Positions 53,080-64,000 of a stretch of DNA of 64,000 nt are shown in pieces (position 1 is the first letter of the stretch; the number at the start of each line of letters is the position of its first letter). Origin of the DNA: Temnothorax longispinosus (lineage: Eukaryota; Arthropoda; Insecta; Hymenoptera; Formicidae); NCBI RefSeq assembly GCF_030848805.1, contig NC_092365.1, positions 7,502,001 through 7,566,000 on the forward strand, read 5' to 3'. The notes below the pieces were generated by a model. That model was not told the origin of the DNA, ran no database searches, and saw only the letters and a program-made list of their open reading frames with translations. Made by a program: the position numbers and the translations under genes.

Positions 53080-55172
53080 GTTAAAGAAGCACCCCGATAA
53101 GGAGTTTAAAACCGTACTGCAACCTCCACGTGGTAAACTCTGGAAACTATAAAAATTAAAAAGTATACATATTATAGGCTAATTGCAGACGTACATATGT
53201 GCTATTAAAGTTACATCGAACACCCGCAACGCGGAATGGCACTGCACTGTGCGCCGGAGTGACGCGACGCTTACGATTTTCGTATTTTTAACTATGTTCC
53301 ACCATTTAAAAAAAATTGAAAAAAATATATGTTGTAGTGGACACTTTAAGAGAAATTTTCGTAAAAATTTCAAAGGGGTACCTCGAAAATATCACCCTAA
53401 AAAAAAATATTTAAAAATTCAAATATTTTTTTTGGTCTTTTTTTTTGGCAAACATTTTGGACATTTTTTTTGTTAATTAGTTTTATTAGTCTACATAACA
53501 TATATTTTTTTCATCAAGATCGGTCAAGTGGTTTTCGAGAAAAATACATTTCTTTATTTTACTTTCTTCCTGCATAACTTCTAAAAAAATGAATTTTTTT
53601 AAATAATATTTGGTGGAAAGTTTTATCATATTGGTACTAACTTGTGACATTAATGTCAGCTCTGTATGATCAAGGGCCGATTTCACATGCTTACTCCGCT
53701 AGGCCCTTTCCAATGATTTACAATACAGAGTGGATCGGCCGTCATATTGGATCACCATCCTGGGTTTCGATCATCGCCATTTTGGATTTTGCTTCTTTGG
53801 GATCGGATTTGTCATACATAAAGTCCATGAACCACCCGCACAACCATTTTCAAGTGGATCCGGTCAATTGTCAGTAGTTTGCGGTGCGTAAATGCAGTTT
53901 CTGACTACCATATTGGATTACCATCCCAAATTTTGATCACCCAGCTACTGATTTGTGGTCAACCTACTATTAACTCTAACACAGGTCATTTTAGAGCTGT
54001 TTTAATCACGATTTTTTTCGTATTCTAATAATTTCATTGAAGCCGATCATGGATTTCAGATGTTTCGGTCGCCATTTTGGTACCGCCACATTGAATTCTG
54101 AGTTGCACACGGCTTTCGATAGCTCTTACTCATAGCTACCTCTAGGCGCAAGGTAGTTTTTCTGCGATGAAAACAATTATGGGCAGGCCGGTGGCCCGGT
54201 TGACAAATTTTGCCCCATATATACAATTATAAAGCATATAGAAAACTAAAAATTGTACTTACAACATTTTTTATATATCTTATTGTTTCGACAATAATTA
54301 CTTACGCACATAGTACGGATGAGCATGGATAGATACGGAGGCGTTTGTAATTAATTCTTGGAAATGGTTTATCGTAACATAACTTTATTATATATGGTTA
54401 AATTCGTAAAAAAATAACCTCTTATTTGGTGATAAAAAATTTTTAAAATTTTGAAAAAAATGTATTGGTGGCGGGGGTATATTTAAAAATAAAAAAAATA
54501 AAAAAATTATTTTGTCATTATTTTAAAGTACTTTTGAAGCCATTTAATTTCCATTTTTGAAAAGTTTTCTATCTCTTATAGTTTCGGAGATATTCGGCCC
54601 GAAAGAGAAAAACCGATTTTTTCGAAGGGGTGTTTCACCCCCTAAAGATGAATTAGAGCCCCTATAAAAAAATACGTGTCTGTTGGATTTTTGTGTTTAA
54701 CAACATACTTAAAGGAAATTCAAATCGGAGCCGGACAGTTGTGGTAGTTCCCTTGTAAGTTATTTTTAGTCATTACACATATTTTTATTAATTTATTATT
54801 TTTAAACTTCTACTATAGGTGATTTTTACACGCCTGATTATTGCCAAAGAAGGTGCATTTTATTGAGAGAGCAATATAATCGTGAAAAGAAAAGGATAGA
54901 AAATCAGTGTAGAAGTGGAAGTGGTGCTTTAAATTTAACTTCTCGTCAATTTCCATTATATGCTCAATTAAAATTCTTGGACCAAGTCATCAAAAAACGA
55001 AAGTAATTTTATTCTTGTAAATATGTAATTAGTGTAATCCCTTATAACATAACATTTTTTAATATAATTGTTGTTTGTTTCAGAACTTACAGTAATGTAA
55101 CCAAATGTCAACCAGATGCAACTTTTGTTAACAAAGGTTCAACAGGAAGCAAAACACATGTTCCAGACAACG

Positions 55173-55494
55173 TGTTCGGGATCGCCGTGTTAGGAACAAT
55201 ATTCGCAAGTCTCGTCAACAATCCTCCCCCTTGTACCACGATAGCTACATCGCTGAGATCACATCCGGTATGATCGCCTAAATTTGTCAATACGCTCTTA
55301 TCGCGCTCGGCCTCAGTTCGCTGCCGAATCCCGCGCTATACGCGTCTTTTGTAAACGGCAGCCACCGTCGTGTTCGAGCTTGTAACGCGCCGAACCGCCC
55401 GCTTTCAATAAAATAAATTGAGTTGCAATTTAAACGTGTGTGAAAGTCATTCCGCCTTGGTGGACGAGCCTTTTGTTAAGGCTATATCAGCTGT
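55173..55494. mobile_element. Short LTR-like insertion
   Basis: 322 bases bordered by ACAACG on both sides (55167-55172, 55495-55500), interrupting a MADF exon. It begins TGTTCGGGATCGCC and contains a TATA-like stretch and AATAAAATAAA, the usual promoter and polyadenylation signals of LTRs. The 3' end is not a clean CA, so the exact edge may differ by a few bases. Confidence 0.5.
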
Positions 55495-56160
55495 ACAACG
55501 AAACACGACGTTAACGCTTTTTCTTCGTGTAATAAAGAAAATCAAAACACAAAGCCCAAGGAAACTGTTGATGCTGAACATATTTATGGCAAAGATGTAA
55601 TATGTTCTTCAAAGCCAAGAAGAAGAAAACTGGATGAAACTAAGGAGTTAAAACACAATTTTTTTAATGTGGGCAACAGAGTTATATGTGAGTTATATGG
55701 AATCGTCAAAAGCATCTACAGCAGATGATGTATTTATGGAATTCATAAAAGTGCAGTTCAACGGTATGAAAAGAATATCAGAAGGAAAATGATGATGCAT
55801 TCTCTATCTACACCATTACCAAAAACTAATTTTTTTTAACGTTTTCTTAATTGTTTAATATTTTTGAATATGTTAAATTAATAATTATTACTTTATTGTT
55901 CATTCAAAGTAATGTTTACTTTATAGTTTAATGTTCTATTCTGTGGTAAAATAATTACATTATAAAAATGTGATTAATTTATTTATGGCAAAGTTTACGT
56001 TAGTAAGATATTAAGAAATAATTTTATGCCGACTAACAATAAGACAAGGTCCTCTACGAGCGATTTGCTAATTAGACAGCGAAATAAGGTTAAGTAGTTT
56101 TTCTCTTTTATGTTAGCTCTTTTCTTATCGCATCAATTGTAGTTGGAATGTAGGTAAAAT

Positions 56161-58192
56161 ATGCCTTATTATCGAGTAAAGAAATATCGAGAGTTGAAGA
56201 GGAGACAATGCGAGCGCGAAAATAAAAGCAGTTTTGACGAAAATGGTGCAGCAGTCATTCAAAATACTAATGAAGTGAATATTGATGCAATTAATAATGC
56301 CATAAATACAGAAGAAGAGATAGATGAGAACGAATTGGCAATTGTTAGTGACGATGAGTTCGCGTTCTTTCAAGACACAGTAAAATCTAAGGGAGGAATT
56401 AACGATAAAATTCTAGAGTGGACGTTAAAAAATTTAGATACTTTGAGACTGAATGTGGTAACCGAATTATTATTAGTAAAGGGAAGAGGGGCACACATCA
56501 TTACCTAAAACAGCTCAATCTTTGTTAGGCACTGCGCATCATCGAAAGCTACAAGTAATGAATAGTAATCGAGAAACTGAAAGTGCGTATATGTATTCAA
56601 GTACAAAGAAGGGATTAGAAAAAACGTGATACAATTTTAGCCAATGTGTATCACGAAAATGATATTTCTGTTTTTATTCATATCGATGGAATGCAAATTT
56701 ACAATAACTCACAAATTTAAGTGTGGCCAATTGTAATAAAAGTTTTCCATACAAATTATGTTTTAAAGCCTTTTATCGCCGCCATTTATTGTGGAGATTC
56801 CAAACCTCAAAGTAGTAATACTTGATTTTGTCGAGAAAGCTACAAGCTTAATAAATAATGGAGTAGAATTACATGGAAAAAGATATTCCTTTAAAATTTG
56901 TGCCATTATAGCTAATGCTCCCGGGAGAGCATTTATCAAAAAATTGTAAATCTTAGAATGCATTTTATGCATGTGAAAGATGTACAACTAGGGGCGTATC
57001 GGTAAGACAGAAACGTGCGATTAAAAGAGTGTATCCTGAAATAAAACTGTAAAAATCGTAGTAAAGAATCCTTCGAAAACCGAGAACAGCCGCAATATCA
57101 TAAAGGCGATATAAATTCAATATTGTTACAATTGCCACAATTTAATATAATAAATTCTGTGGTTATCGATTCTATGCACCTATTATATCTTGGTGTAATA
57201 AAAAATGTGTTGGAAAAATTGATAATAAAAGAGAGTGTTGCAGGGCTCAAAAGACATCAGATACGGCGTCTGAGAGATATAGTGAATTCAATCAGTCTAG
57301 ATATACCGTGCGAATTTCAACGTAAGAAGTTTGATATAAATATAATATCTCGATGGAAAGCGACACAATTTATATTTTTCTTATTGCATTGCAGTTCAAC
57401 AGTGTTGCACGATATTCTCTCTAACGATTTTTACAGACATTTCTTACTCCTATTTGTAGCGTGTCGTATTCTAAATAAACAGAACGTTACGTCGTTACAT
57501 TGTGATTACGCCAACAAATTATTAAGAAAATTTGTTTACTTATTACCATCTTTATATGAAGCACAGATCCAAGTATTAAATATGCATTATTTAATCCATT
57601 TAACTGACGATGTAAAAAATTTCAAAATGCCATTGAGCGAGTTGTCCGCATTTTGGGGTGAAAGTTACATAGGCAATTTTAAGAAACTTGTAAAATTACT
57701 TAACAAACCTCTTACGCAAATTATTAACAGATTAGCTGAACTAGAATCAGAGAAAACATTTAAAATACAAGAGAAACGAAAATTGGATAACTGTGTTCTT
57801 CAAAGCCATAAAGCATATATTTATAAAGAGGAAAAATATCTCATTGTATCACACGCATCAGCGTTAACAACTTTGTATTGAAATGTGATCAACCCAACAA
57901 TGTAGTTCAATTAAGCAATAACAAAATTGTTAGAATCGATACAATTTTACTAAAAAAACAAGGGAATACTAAAAATACATTGAAATTACAAGATTTGTAT
58001 ATATTAGGATATCCACTAGCTGATCTATGCGAAGCTTTTAATTATCCCATCTCATCGAAAGAGGTTGGAATTTTTGTTGGCACACAATTTTTGGAATGTA
58101 CAGAAATGTTCGCTTTAAAGGATGTAAAACACAAATGTATTTTATTGCATATTTATAATAAATATTATGTAATATCCTTATTGCATACATAA
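56161..58192 (+). pseudogene. CACTA/EnSpm-like transposase, decayed
   Basis: Segment 56161-56508 has ATG and an acidic N-terminus. A degenerate middle part (56,509-57,122) still reads KRYSFKICAIIANAPGRAFI near 56,875. The best part, 57123-57881, holds LPQFNIINSVVIDSMHLLYL, ISRWKATQFIFFLLHCSS, YRHFLLLFVACRIL and NMHYLIHLTDDVKNF, the hallmark order of a transposase family common in ants and other insects. The C-terminal part (57878-58192) continues in another frame and ends in YYVISLLHT. Several frame changes and stops make it inactive. Terminal repeats were not found. The superfamily name is from similarity by eye. Confidence 0.65.
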
Positions 58193-58616
58193 AGCCGGCG
58201 CGGCGCCAGACTGCGCGATTCCTGGTTCGTAATTCGCGAATCGTGCCTTTATATACCATGTGTGCACCGACATATAGTTGGCAAACGAATTAAAAATTAT
58301 TGAAAATTATCTTACCCAATCGTTTGGAAATTATTTGGAGATATTTGGAAAAAACTTCAGAGTTTGGAAAACCATACAATAATCACAATTAATTAAAATC
58401 AATTAAGCGTATAATTAGCAAAAAGTATCTAAAAAATATTTTTTTTTAATCCAATTGCTCCAGAATCATTTGGATAAAGTGTCAATATAATTTTTATTAT
58501 TTGGAAAACAACTGTATTCTAATAAAAATTAATTAAAGGTCAATATTTCGTTTTAATGTCTGCACTAGTGCAATAAAGTGCACATACTTTTCTATGTATG
58601 TTTTATTGGTAGACAG
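58193..58616. other. AT-rich spacer
   Basis: Contains TTTGGAAA-like phrases repeated loosely (58,320-58,510). No gene recognised. Confidence 0.4.
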
Positions 58617-59895
58617 GCTGTGCTGGGCTTCAAGCCGTCACTATGGAGCAATTTGTAGCGGATATGCACTCGCGAGGACGCGCTGGTCTTATAGAAGAAT
58701 ACGCGGAAATTAGACAGAGACCGCCGGATGGTTCATTTAATAATGAAAAGTGCGTAATAGCAATATTTTGCGTTTGCGCGATACATTAGTCTCATTCGAG
58801 TTAATTAATATATCGTTTTGTCGGTCATTCCAGGTTAAGGTCTAATTAATCAATCAAAGAATCGCTACACCGATGTGCTTTGTTACCAGAGTCTGCCTTT
58901 CACAAATAGACGGAGATCCGACGTCTGATTACATAAATGCGAATTTCGTTGACGGTTATAAGCAGAAAAACGCGTTTATCAGTACTCAAGGTCCTCTTCC
59001 GAAAACCTGCGGTGATTTCTGGAGGATGGTTTGTGAACAGCAAACGTTAGTCGTCGTCATGACTACGAGGTAAATTGTTTTACTTGTGCACTCTTAGAAA
59101 CTTTGACTACATTTAGCATGATATAAAGTTTTGAACAATTTTCATATTTTGTGTTGGAAACTTTATACATAACTTCATAGTTTCACATAAATGTATTGTC
59201 CTTGTTTCAGAGTGGTGGAAAGAGGGCGTACAAAATGCGCACAGTATTGGGGTCCGGAACCAGGTGATGAAGTACAAGCGGGTGGCTTCACCGTGACCAC
59301 CCTCGAAGTCGATACAAATCCAGATTACACAGTATCCATGCTTCTCCTTACAAACAATAAGGTATGTACTTTGACACATTTCTTTTTCCTTCATTATTAA
59401 ATGTTATCGTTTCTTCATGTTCCATTCGTCTTATTTCAGACTGATGAGACGAGGGAGGTTTGCCATATGCGTTACACAGTGTGGCCAGATTACGGTGTTC
59501 CTCAATCGGCTAAAGCTTTATTACAGTTTTTGTCCTTAGTCAGGCAACACCAGAGCAAATTACTCGTTAGCAGAGGAGACACATGGGCCGGACATCCTCG
59601 AGAACCATCTACAATTGTACATTGCAGCGCTGGCATCGGAAGAACAAGTAGAGAAAAGCTTCTTGCAACAAAAATTATAATTTAGTTGCCAGCGCTGTTT
59701 TTTTCTGAGACGTGAAAATTTTAAGGTATGAGATATACATTAAATTGGCGGTTTTCCAGGCACATTTTGCATCTTGGACATTTGCATATCGCGACTAGAG
59801 GACACTGGAACCGTAGACATACGAGGAACTGTCGAGAAGATCCGAGCACAGAGGGCCTACAGTATTCAAATGCCAGATTAGTACGTCTTGTGCTA
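58617..59895 (+). pseudogene. Ptpmeg2: PTPN9/Meg2-like tyrosine phosphatase, partial, intron-bearing pseudogene
   Basis: Five exons with intact splice sites and phases: 58617-58750, 58834-59069, 59211-59361, 59440-59647 and 59760 on. They encode the catalytic domain from TMEQFVADMHSRGRAGLIEE through YINANFVDGYKQKNAFISTQ, the WPD loop (TVWPDYGVPQ) and the active-site loop VHCSAGIGRT to AYSIQMPD. KQKNAFI and VVVMTTR resemble PTPN9/Meg2. Lesions: a 4-base TAAT insertion near 58,845, a small deletion near 58,885, GRTG changed to GRTS, and CAG to TAG at 59879-59881 in the Q-loop. The N-terminal CRAL-TRIO part is absent. Retained introns indicate DNA-level duplication, not retroposition. It is cut at the 3' end by an inverted-repeat element. 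Confidence 0.78.
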
Positions 59896-60754
59896 CCCAT
59901 ACAGCATGAAATATGCAAGAAATGTGCTATAAAAAATCTATAAATATTTTAATATTCCGCGAGTCATTCAGAATATTCTGTAGAAGTTCTATAAATATTC
60001 CATGAAATTTTGTCCATTCGAAATATGCATAGAATATTCTACAAATGTCTAATAAATATAGTACATTTAAAAAATGCATAGAATATGTTCTATAAATATT
60101 TTGACAAATATAGAATATTTGGAATATTTACGGAACATTTTGTTAATATTCTTAAACATTTATAGCATGTGCTATGAATATTCTGAAAAACTTTTCTAGA
60201 ATTGTTATGAATATTTCAATAATAATCTGTGAACATTGCAATGAACATGAAATATTCAGAATATTAGTAGAATATTTTTTACATATTAGTAGAATATTTT
60301 TAAAATAATCTATAAACATTTTAGGAAAAATATTGAAAACATTCTATTTATTCTAGGAATATTTAAAGAATATTTTGGAACATTATATAAATATTCTGGA
60401 AAGCATTAATAAAAACTTTTTAGAAATCCGAGACCCTTGCGAGCTAACGAAGGGGAAGCGTAACGAGACCGCGAGAGAGTCCCCAGGTAGGAAACGCCGA
60501 TACTAGAGAAACGGGCCAAGACTGGCACGAGTGTCGGCTTGCCGACGTTTAATGCCCAAGCCTGGCCCAACTATTACCCGAATTTGGGTAGCCGAGGCTT
60601 GGCAAGCAAGTGCCGCCCAATATTAGGCCAAAGCTTAATAGCCAATCCTTATTCTTTATTATTATTATTAAATTTACAATTTTTTTTTTTTTAATAATTA
60701 AAAATACATAATTTTATAAAAAAATTTCATAATGAGCCGGCACTGGTTTCTGAC

Positions 60755-61100
60755 ATTCACCCGACATTAAGAAATATTATATCATATATCTAATTCAAAT
60801 TTTATTACTCTTTTTAAACTAAATTTGTTTCTTAAGATGATTTTTGAAAAATTATATATTTGCGTTGGTTATGACATTGTAGACTATATATAACGCTTAC
60901 ATCAAATTAAGAAGTAGTCTACCACGTAAGGCAGTTGGCTCACGATCCTGAGGTCCCGAGTTCGAATCCCACCAAGGTAAGTCTGTTTTTCAAATACGAG
61001 AAAATATTTATAATCATAGACTGTATCTTAAGAAACAAATTTAGTTAAAAAAAATAGTAATAAAATTTCGAAATAAATAATTTTTTTATGTCGGGTGAAT
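60755..61100. mobile_element. MITE whose loop carries a tRNA-like Pol III promoter
   Basis: Termini ATTCACCCGACAT are perfect inverted copies. The arms (60,755-60,843 and 61,023-61,100) also pair through AACTAAATTTGTTTCTTAAG. The loop of about 180 bases contains the tRNA-like segment at 60,915-60,978. Confidence 0.75.
60915..60978 (+). other. tRNA-like sequence with A and B boxes
   Basis: A B-box-like AGTTCGAATCCC lies at 60959-60970 and an A-box-like TAAGGCAGTTGG at 60927-60938, about 32 bases apart, as in tRNA genes and tRNA-derived SINEs. The T-arm stem does not pair well and no clean cloverleaf forms, so this is not a working tRNA gene. Confidence 0.55.
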
Positions 61101-61382
61101 ATTAAATGTATACAGAATATGCGATATCCCATTTTTAATGTTCCTAAAATAATCTATAAATGTTCTATAAATATATTTTGCATATATAAAAAAATTATGG
61201 ATTATGCGGAAAAATTTATAAAACATTTGTAGATTATTCGAGAATATTTACAGAAATTTCTAAGGACATTCAAAGCGGGACATTACACGTTCTTTGCACA
61301 TTTATAGATCATTCATAGAAAATTCATGAATATTCTAAAGAATATTTATAGAACATTCATGGAATATTTCATGCTGTATGGG

Positions 61383-63582
61383 TTGCGACGCTTTTTCCCC
61401 CGGTCTCGCAATCCGGTGGAGGGCTATCGAGGATTGGCAGCACGCGCAACTAATTCCGACACCAAAAGATTGGGCGCCAGGTGCGACGGATCGCACCACC
61501 GTACACTATTATATCTAACGCGATATTCCCGGCAATACCTCAGGGCGTAGGGCTCTTTCAGGGAATTCGGAGAGAGGCGTCACGCAATCAATCACACACA
61601 AGAGAATAAATAATAATAACATATGATATATTTAGTCAGGTAAGATCAGTAGATGTAGGTATAATCGGTCTGAGCCTCTCGTATTACCGCAAAAATGTCG
61701 GATAGGCTGACGCACGAATGCCGCATAAATAACGCAATAAGTGCACGCGGTAATGTCGAATATTAAACACTGTAGATTAACGCACGCGAAGGTAGATCAA
61801 CGCAACAGATAAACGCAGACGAACACACGAAAGCTTAACATAAGAAACAATTACGATTCGGGTATCGCGGTACCTGGCTTCGAACTCACAACGAACTTAC
61901 GCCACGCGGCCGACGAACCGACTCGCCGCACCTTCGGTTGCTCCTTCAACGCGCATCCGGGCCACCTCGATTCCGCACGACGCAAAAATGATGGGCGATC
62001 TCGCCGTGTCGACCACGCTGGCCGGCGATTGCCCCCGAACACAAAATAAGGACTCGTATCGCGGACGATCCCGCGGCTTGCCACGCGAATCCCGAATTCT
62101 CTCGCAAGCACGGAGATTCCGCGGCCCCGCGCCGATCTCGTCGATCTCTCCGTCCCGCCAAACACAATATTCGCCGTCCTCGAGGGCCCGGATACGTTAC
62201 TCAAGTACGAGGGCGAGTGCCCTTCAAATTACATGACCACTCGCGGCTCGCCGTTACCCGCACAACTCGCTCCCGTTATCGCCACGCAAGGCATCACTCT
62301 CATATAGCCAAGACGCGACACGATTACGAACATAAACTCTATCACAATGAAACGCGACACGATTACGAATATTACGAACATAAACTCTATCACAATGAAA
62401 CGCGACACGATTACGAATGTGAACACCATGAAACGCGACACGATTACTTACATTAACGCAACGAGACGCTACACAATTCGACCCGATTGATCCGACTCAC
62501 ATATCTCAACGCCACGCAACTGTCGGCCGTGGCGGTGCTCGCGGGGAGGGCACAATTGGTCTCTACGCACTGGAGAGCTCACTCTCAGCAAGGCCCTGGC
62601 ACGATTTCCACCCGACTCTACTTTAATGCGAGCGCAAGGTAACGCACGCTCTGACCTCGCTGTCCACAGGTAATCCTGCGGCGCTCAGGTAACCGATGTG
62701 TGCCATGGGCCGATGCCTCGAGCGAACCCTCCTTTCTTAACGCGGGGACGCCAGAGTGGTGACCTTACAATACGTCGTAGTCCCTTCGGTAGTCCGGGCA
62801 GCTCGGGATCCGGGTGATGCTTCTCGTACTTTAGCCGGCACGACAGTGTCGGAAACGATGGCCTGCCGGGATCGCGCCGGTTCCCCGCGCCTGCGCTGTA
62901 GCGTGTCGCTCGACCGGATTGCCGATCCTAGCGCTTCCTGCGCCTAGGCCGCACGTGCGCCGCTCCTTCCGGGGGCGCCACTCCAATTCTAGGGCGCTCT
63001 CATCGGCGCCTCAGCTTCTCGCGCGCCTCCCCTTCCGGTGGCGCCGCTCCAACTACCTCCGATTCGGCGCGGACTTTTCGAATCAACCGGCTGTCCGGGC
63101 CGCGATGATCGAGTCGGCGTTCGGGGTCAGGCTGGCCGGGCCTCGGCTTCGTCCGCCGGCATCCCCTCGGGGCAACGGCCCCAGGGCTGTGCCTTTCCCT
63201 GGGCCGCTCCTCGGCACCCTGGTCTGACTGGCATTTCGCTCGGGGGTGTCCCGGGGTCTTCCAGATCGTTATCCTGCCGCTGTTACGACCGAGTGCGGAG
63301 TGAACTCCGGCCGGCGACGCTCATGCACTTGCGGGGAGGTCCTGGCGATCCGACTTTCAGCCATGTCCCCTGGCCGTCTCCTTAATCCTCTGCCCTTCCT
63401 CGTTGCGGCTCCCGGCCGTTACAGGTTGACTCCGGCCACCACTGGCAATCCCTTAAAACTTAACAGCTAATTAGACCAATTACTAATACGCGACCGCCCT
63501 CCTCTCGCTCTATCGAGGAGGCATCCCCGAATTCCCCTCGGCCGAGCCCGTCCGGGAAAGAGACGCGACTTGTCACGTCACA
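61383..63582 (-). mobile_element. LTR retroelement end: LTR plus primer-binding site, truncated
   Basis: On the minus strand the LTR would run from 63582 (TGTGACGTGACA) to 61482 (ending GTCGCA). Two bases later comes TGGCGCCCAATC (61479 down), a typical primer-binding site start, then about 90 bases of leader to 61383, where the sequence is cut by the inverted-repeat element. The LTR is 2.1 kb and GC-rich. It contains a repeated phrase (CGCGACACGATTACGAA) at 62,310-62,450. No gag or pol remains in the window. Confidence 0.5.
62310..62455. repeat. Short tandem repeats inside the LTR
   Basis: GCGACACGATTACGAA occurs four times with variable spacers, two including ATAAACTCTATCACAATG. Confidence 0.8.
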
Positions 63583-64000
63583 GGGTATAGTACTTTGGCG
63601 GAATACGCACTTTCCAAAGGGATGCTCAGTGCGCAGCATCTCTCCATGTTACCTCCACCGATCGAAGAGGATTCTGACTAAAAGAGTAACGAGTTCTATC
63701 ATGTACCGGATTGATGTTGTTCCTGAGTATGCGTATATATATATATATACTATCCTTAAAATAGCTTATTTCTACCTTAAACGACTGAAAGTTATTTTTT
63801 GCTATCGTATCCATCGATGTAATGATTGAACTTCTCGCTATTACGTCAGTCTTAAATTATAAAATTTTTTATGAAGCCGGAATTTGGTCTTTCTTTTTCA
63901 ATGTCAAGTAAGCGAACAGAAAACATTACACATTCCTGTTATTCGTGCTCTGGTAAATTTTATGTAAAGGTGCATCAAAAAAAGGCACTAATCAAAGATA
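63583..64000. other. Right edge of the window, nothing recognised
   Basis: AT-rich with a short (TA)n at 63,727-63,741. No coding or RNA feature is supported. Confidence 0.4.

Larger units (their letters stand above)
49899..54757. mobile_element. 4.86-kb giant palindromic (fold-back) element
   Basis: Left and right arms of about 2.4 kb each are near-identical inverted copies starting CAAGGGAACTACCACAACTG. TAA flanks both ends, a 3-bp target duplication. Each arm carries, from tip to centre, AT-rich unique sequence, a section with repeated CCATATTGGATTACC-like phrases, and a 54-bp minisatellite. The central unpaired spacer is only about 130 bases (52,480-52,610). The left arm holds an extra ~370-bp MITE. 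The element lies in an intron of the MADF copy 2. No full transposase is present. Confidence 0.85.
49602..55790 (+). pseudogene. Second MADF-BESS gene, broken and interrupted by insertions
   Basis: Exon 1 (49602-49863) starts with ATG and encodes an acidic leader and the MADF first half (DEFLIELYRERSFLYDKRN). Exon 2 (54819-about 55003) gives the second half (LLREQYNREKKRIENQCRSG), and exon 3 begins after TTTCAG at about 55,083; codon phases fit at both joins. The tail, after an LTR-like insertion (55173-55494), ends in a BESS-like segment (TADDVFMEFIKVQFNGMKRI) at about 55,700-55,790, reached only through frame changes. A TGA at 49824-49826 replaces the conserved Trp, the same position as in the Harbinger MADF gene. 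Intron 1 holds the 4.86-kb palindrome. It may be another transposon's accessory gene or a host gene copy. Confidence 0.7.
59896..61382. mobile_element. 1.5-kb inverted-repeat element at the phosphatase break
   Basis: The ends are inverted copies of CCCATACAGCATGAAATAT. Sequence next to both ends is full of TATAAATATT and GAATATTC phrases. No target duplication is evident, which suggests that the two flanks no longer come from one site. It contains a GC-rich patch (60,430-60,640) and a nested MITE with a tRNA-like loop. Confidence 0.65.

Noticed and set aside
58617..59895. Retroposed phosphatase copy
   Set aside because: Four introns with proper splice sites are retained.
60430..60640. GC-rich patch with GTCGGCTTGCCGAC hairpin as a structural RNA
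   Set aside because: Only short stems, no family recognised; could be another small element.
60915..60978. Functional tRNA gene
   Set aside because: B box is good, but the T-arm and acceptor stem do not pair, and it lies in a MITE loop.

Overview
The window looks like TE-packed, non-coding chromatin from an insect. A hymenopteran, probably an ant, is my inference from the AT-rich background, the mix of R1-, CR1-, Harbinger-, piggyBac- and Helitron-type elements, and a decayed insect-like PTPN9/Meg2 phosphatase. I see no intact host gene. Almost every long open frame belongs to a mobile element or a broken gene copy.

Positions 1-3.5 kb: AT-rich sequence with a TA-flanked inverted-repeat element (1523-2410) and a 28S rRNA fragment (2896-3172) bordered by 9-bp direct repeats.

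Positions 3.5-22.2 kb: one PIF/Harbinger transposon (3532-22179, TAA target duplication) that would be about 4.2 kb long without its insertions. It carries a MADF-BESS gene on + and a three-exon transposase on -. It has been hit by an 8.0-kb R1-like LINE (5695-13692, -), a 910-bp piggyBac remnant (14755-15664) and a 5.5-kb LINE with an extra third ORF (15719-21193, +). Target duplications define each insertion.

Positions 22.2-26 kb: a 3.2-kb inverted-repeat element (22779-25982) with tandem repeats and a nested fold-back element. Positions 26.2-34.5 kb: a decayed giant Helitron gene. Joined across its breaks it would read: two Ulp1-like protease domains, Arg-rich repeats, a Helitron N-terminal zinc domain, HUH Rep, Pif1-type helicase, and a complete USP-type deubiquitinase domain. 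This is the most unusual system in the window. Positions 34.6-41.8 kb: inverted arms of short repeats around a CR1/L2-like LINE (-) embedded in (GA)n.

Positions 41.8-49.6 kb: a series of inverted-repeat elements and a 2.6-kb LTR-like insertion. Positions 49.6-55.8 kb: a second broken MADF-BESS gene whose intron holds a 4.86-kb near-perfect palindrome with 54-bp minisatellites, and which also carries a 322-bp LTR-like insertion. Positions 56.1-58.2 kb: a decayed CACTA/EnSpm-like transposase. Positions 58.6-59.9 kb: an intron-containing PTPN9-like pseudogene. It runs into a 1.5-kb inverted-repeat element that contains a MITE with a tRNA-like Pol III promoter in its loop. Positions 61.4-63.6 kb: a truncated LTR retroelement end (LTR plus primer-binding site, -).

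Reading was by eye. Exon joins were checked by codon phase where stated. Family names are from recognised motifs, not searches.
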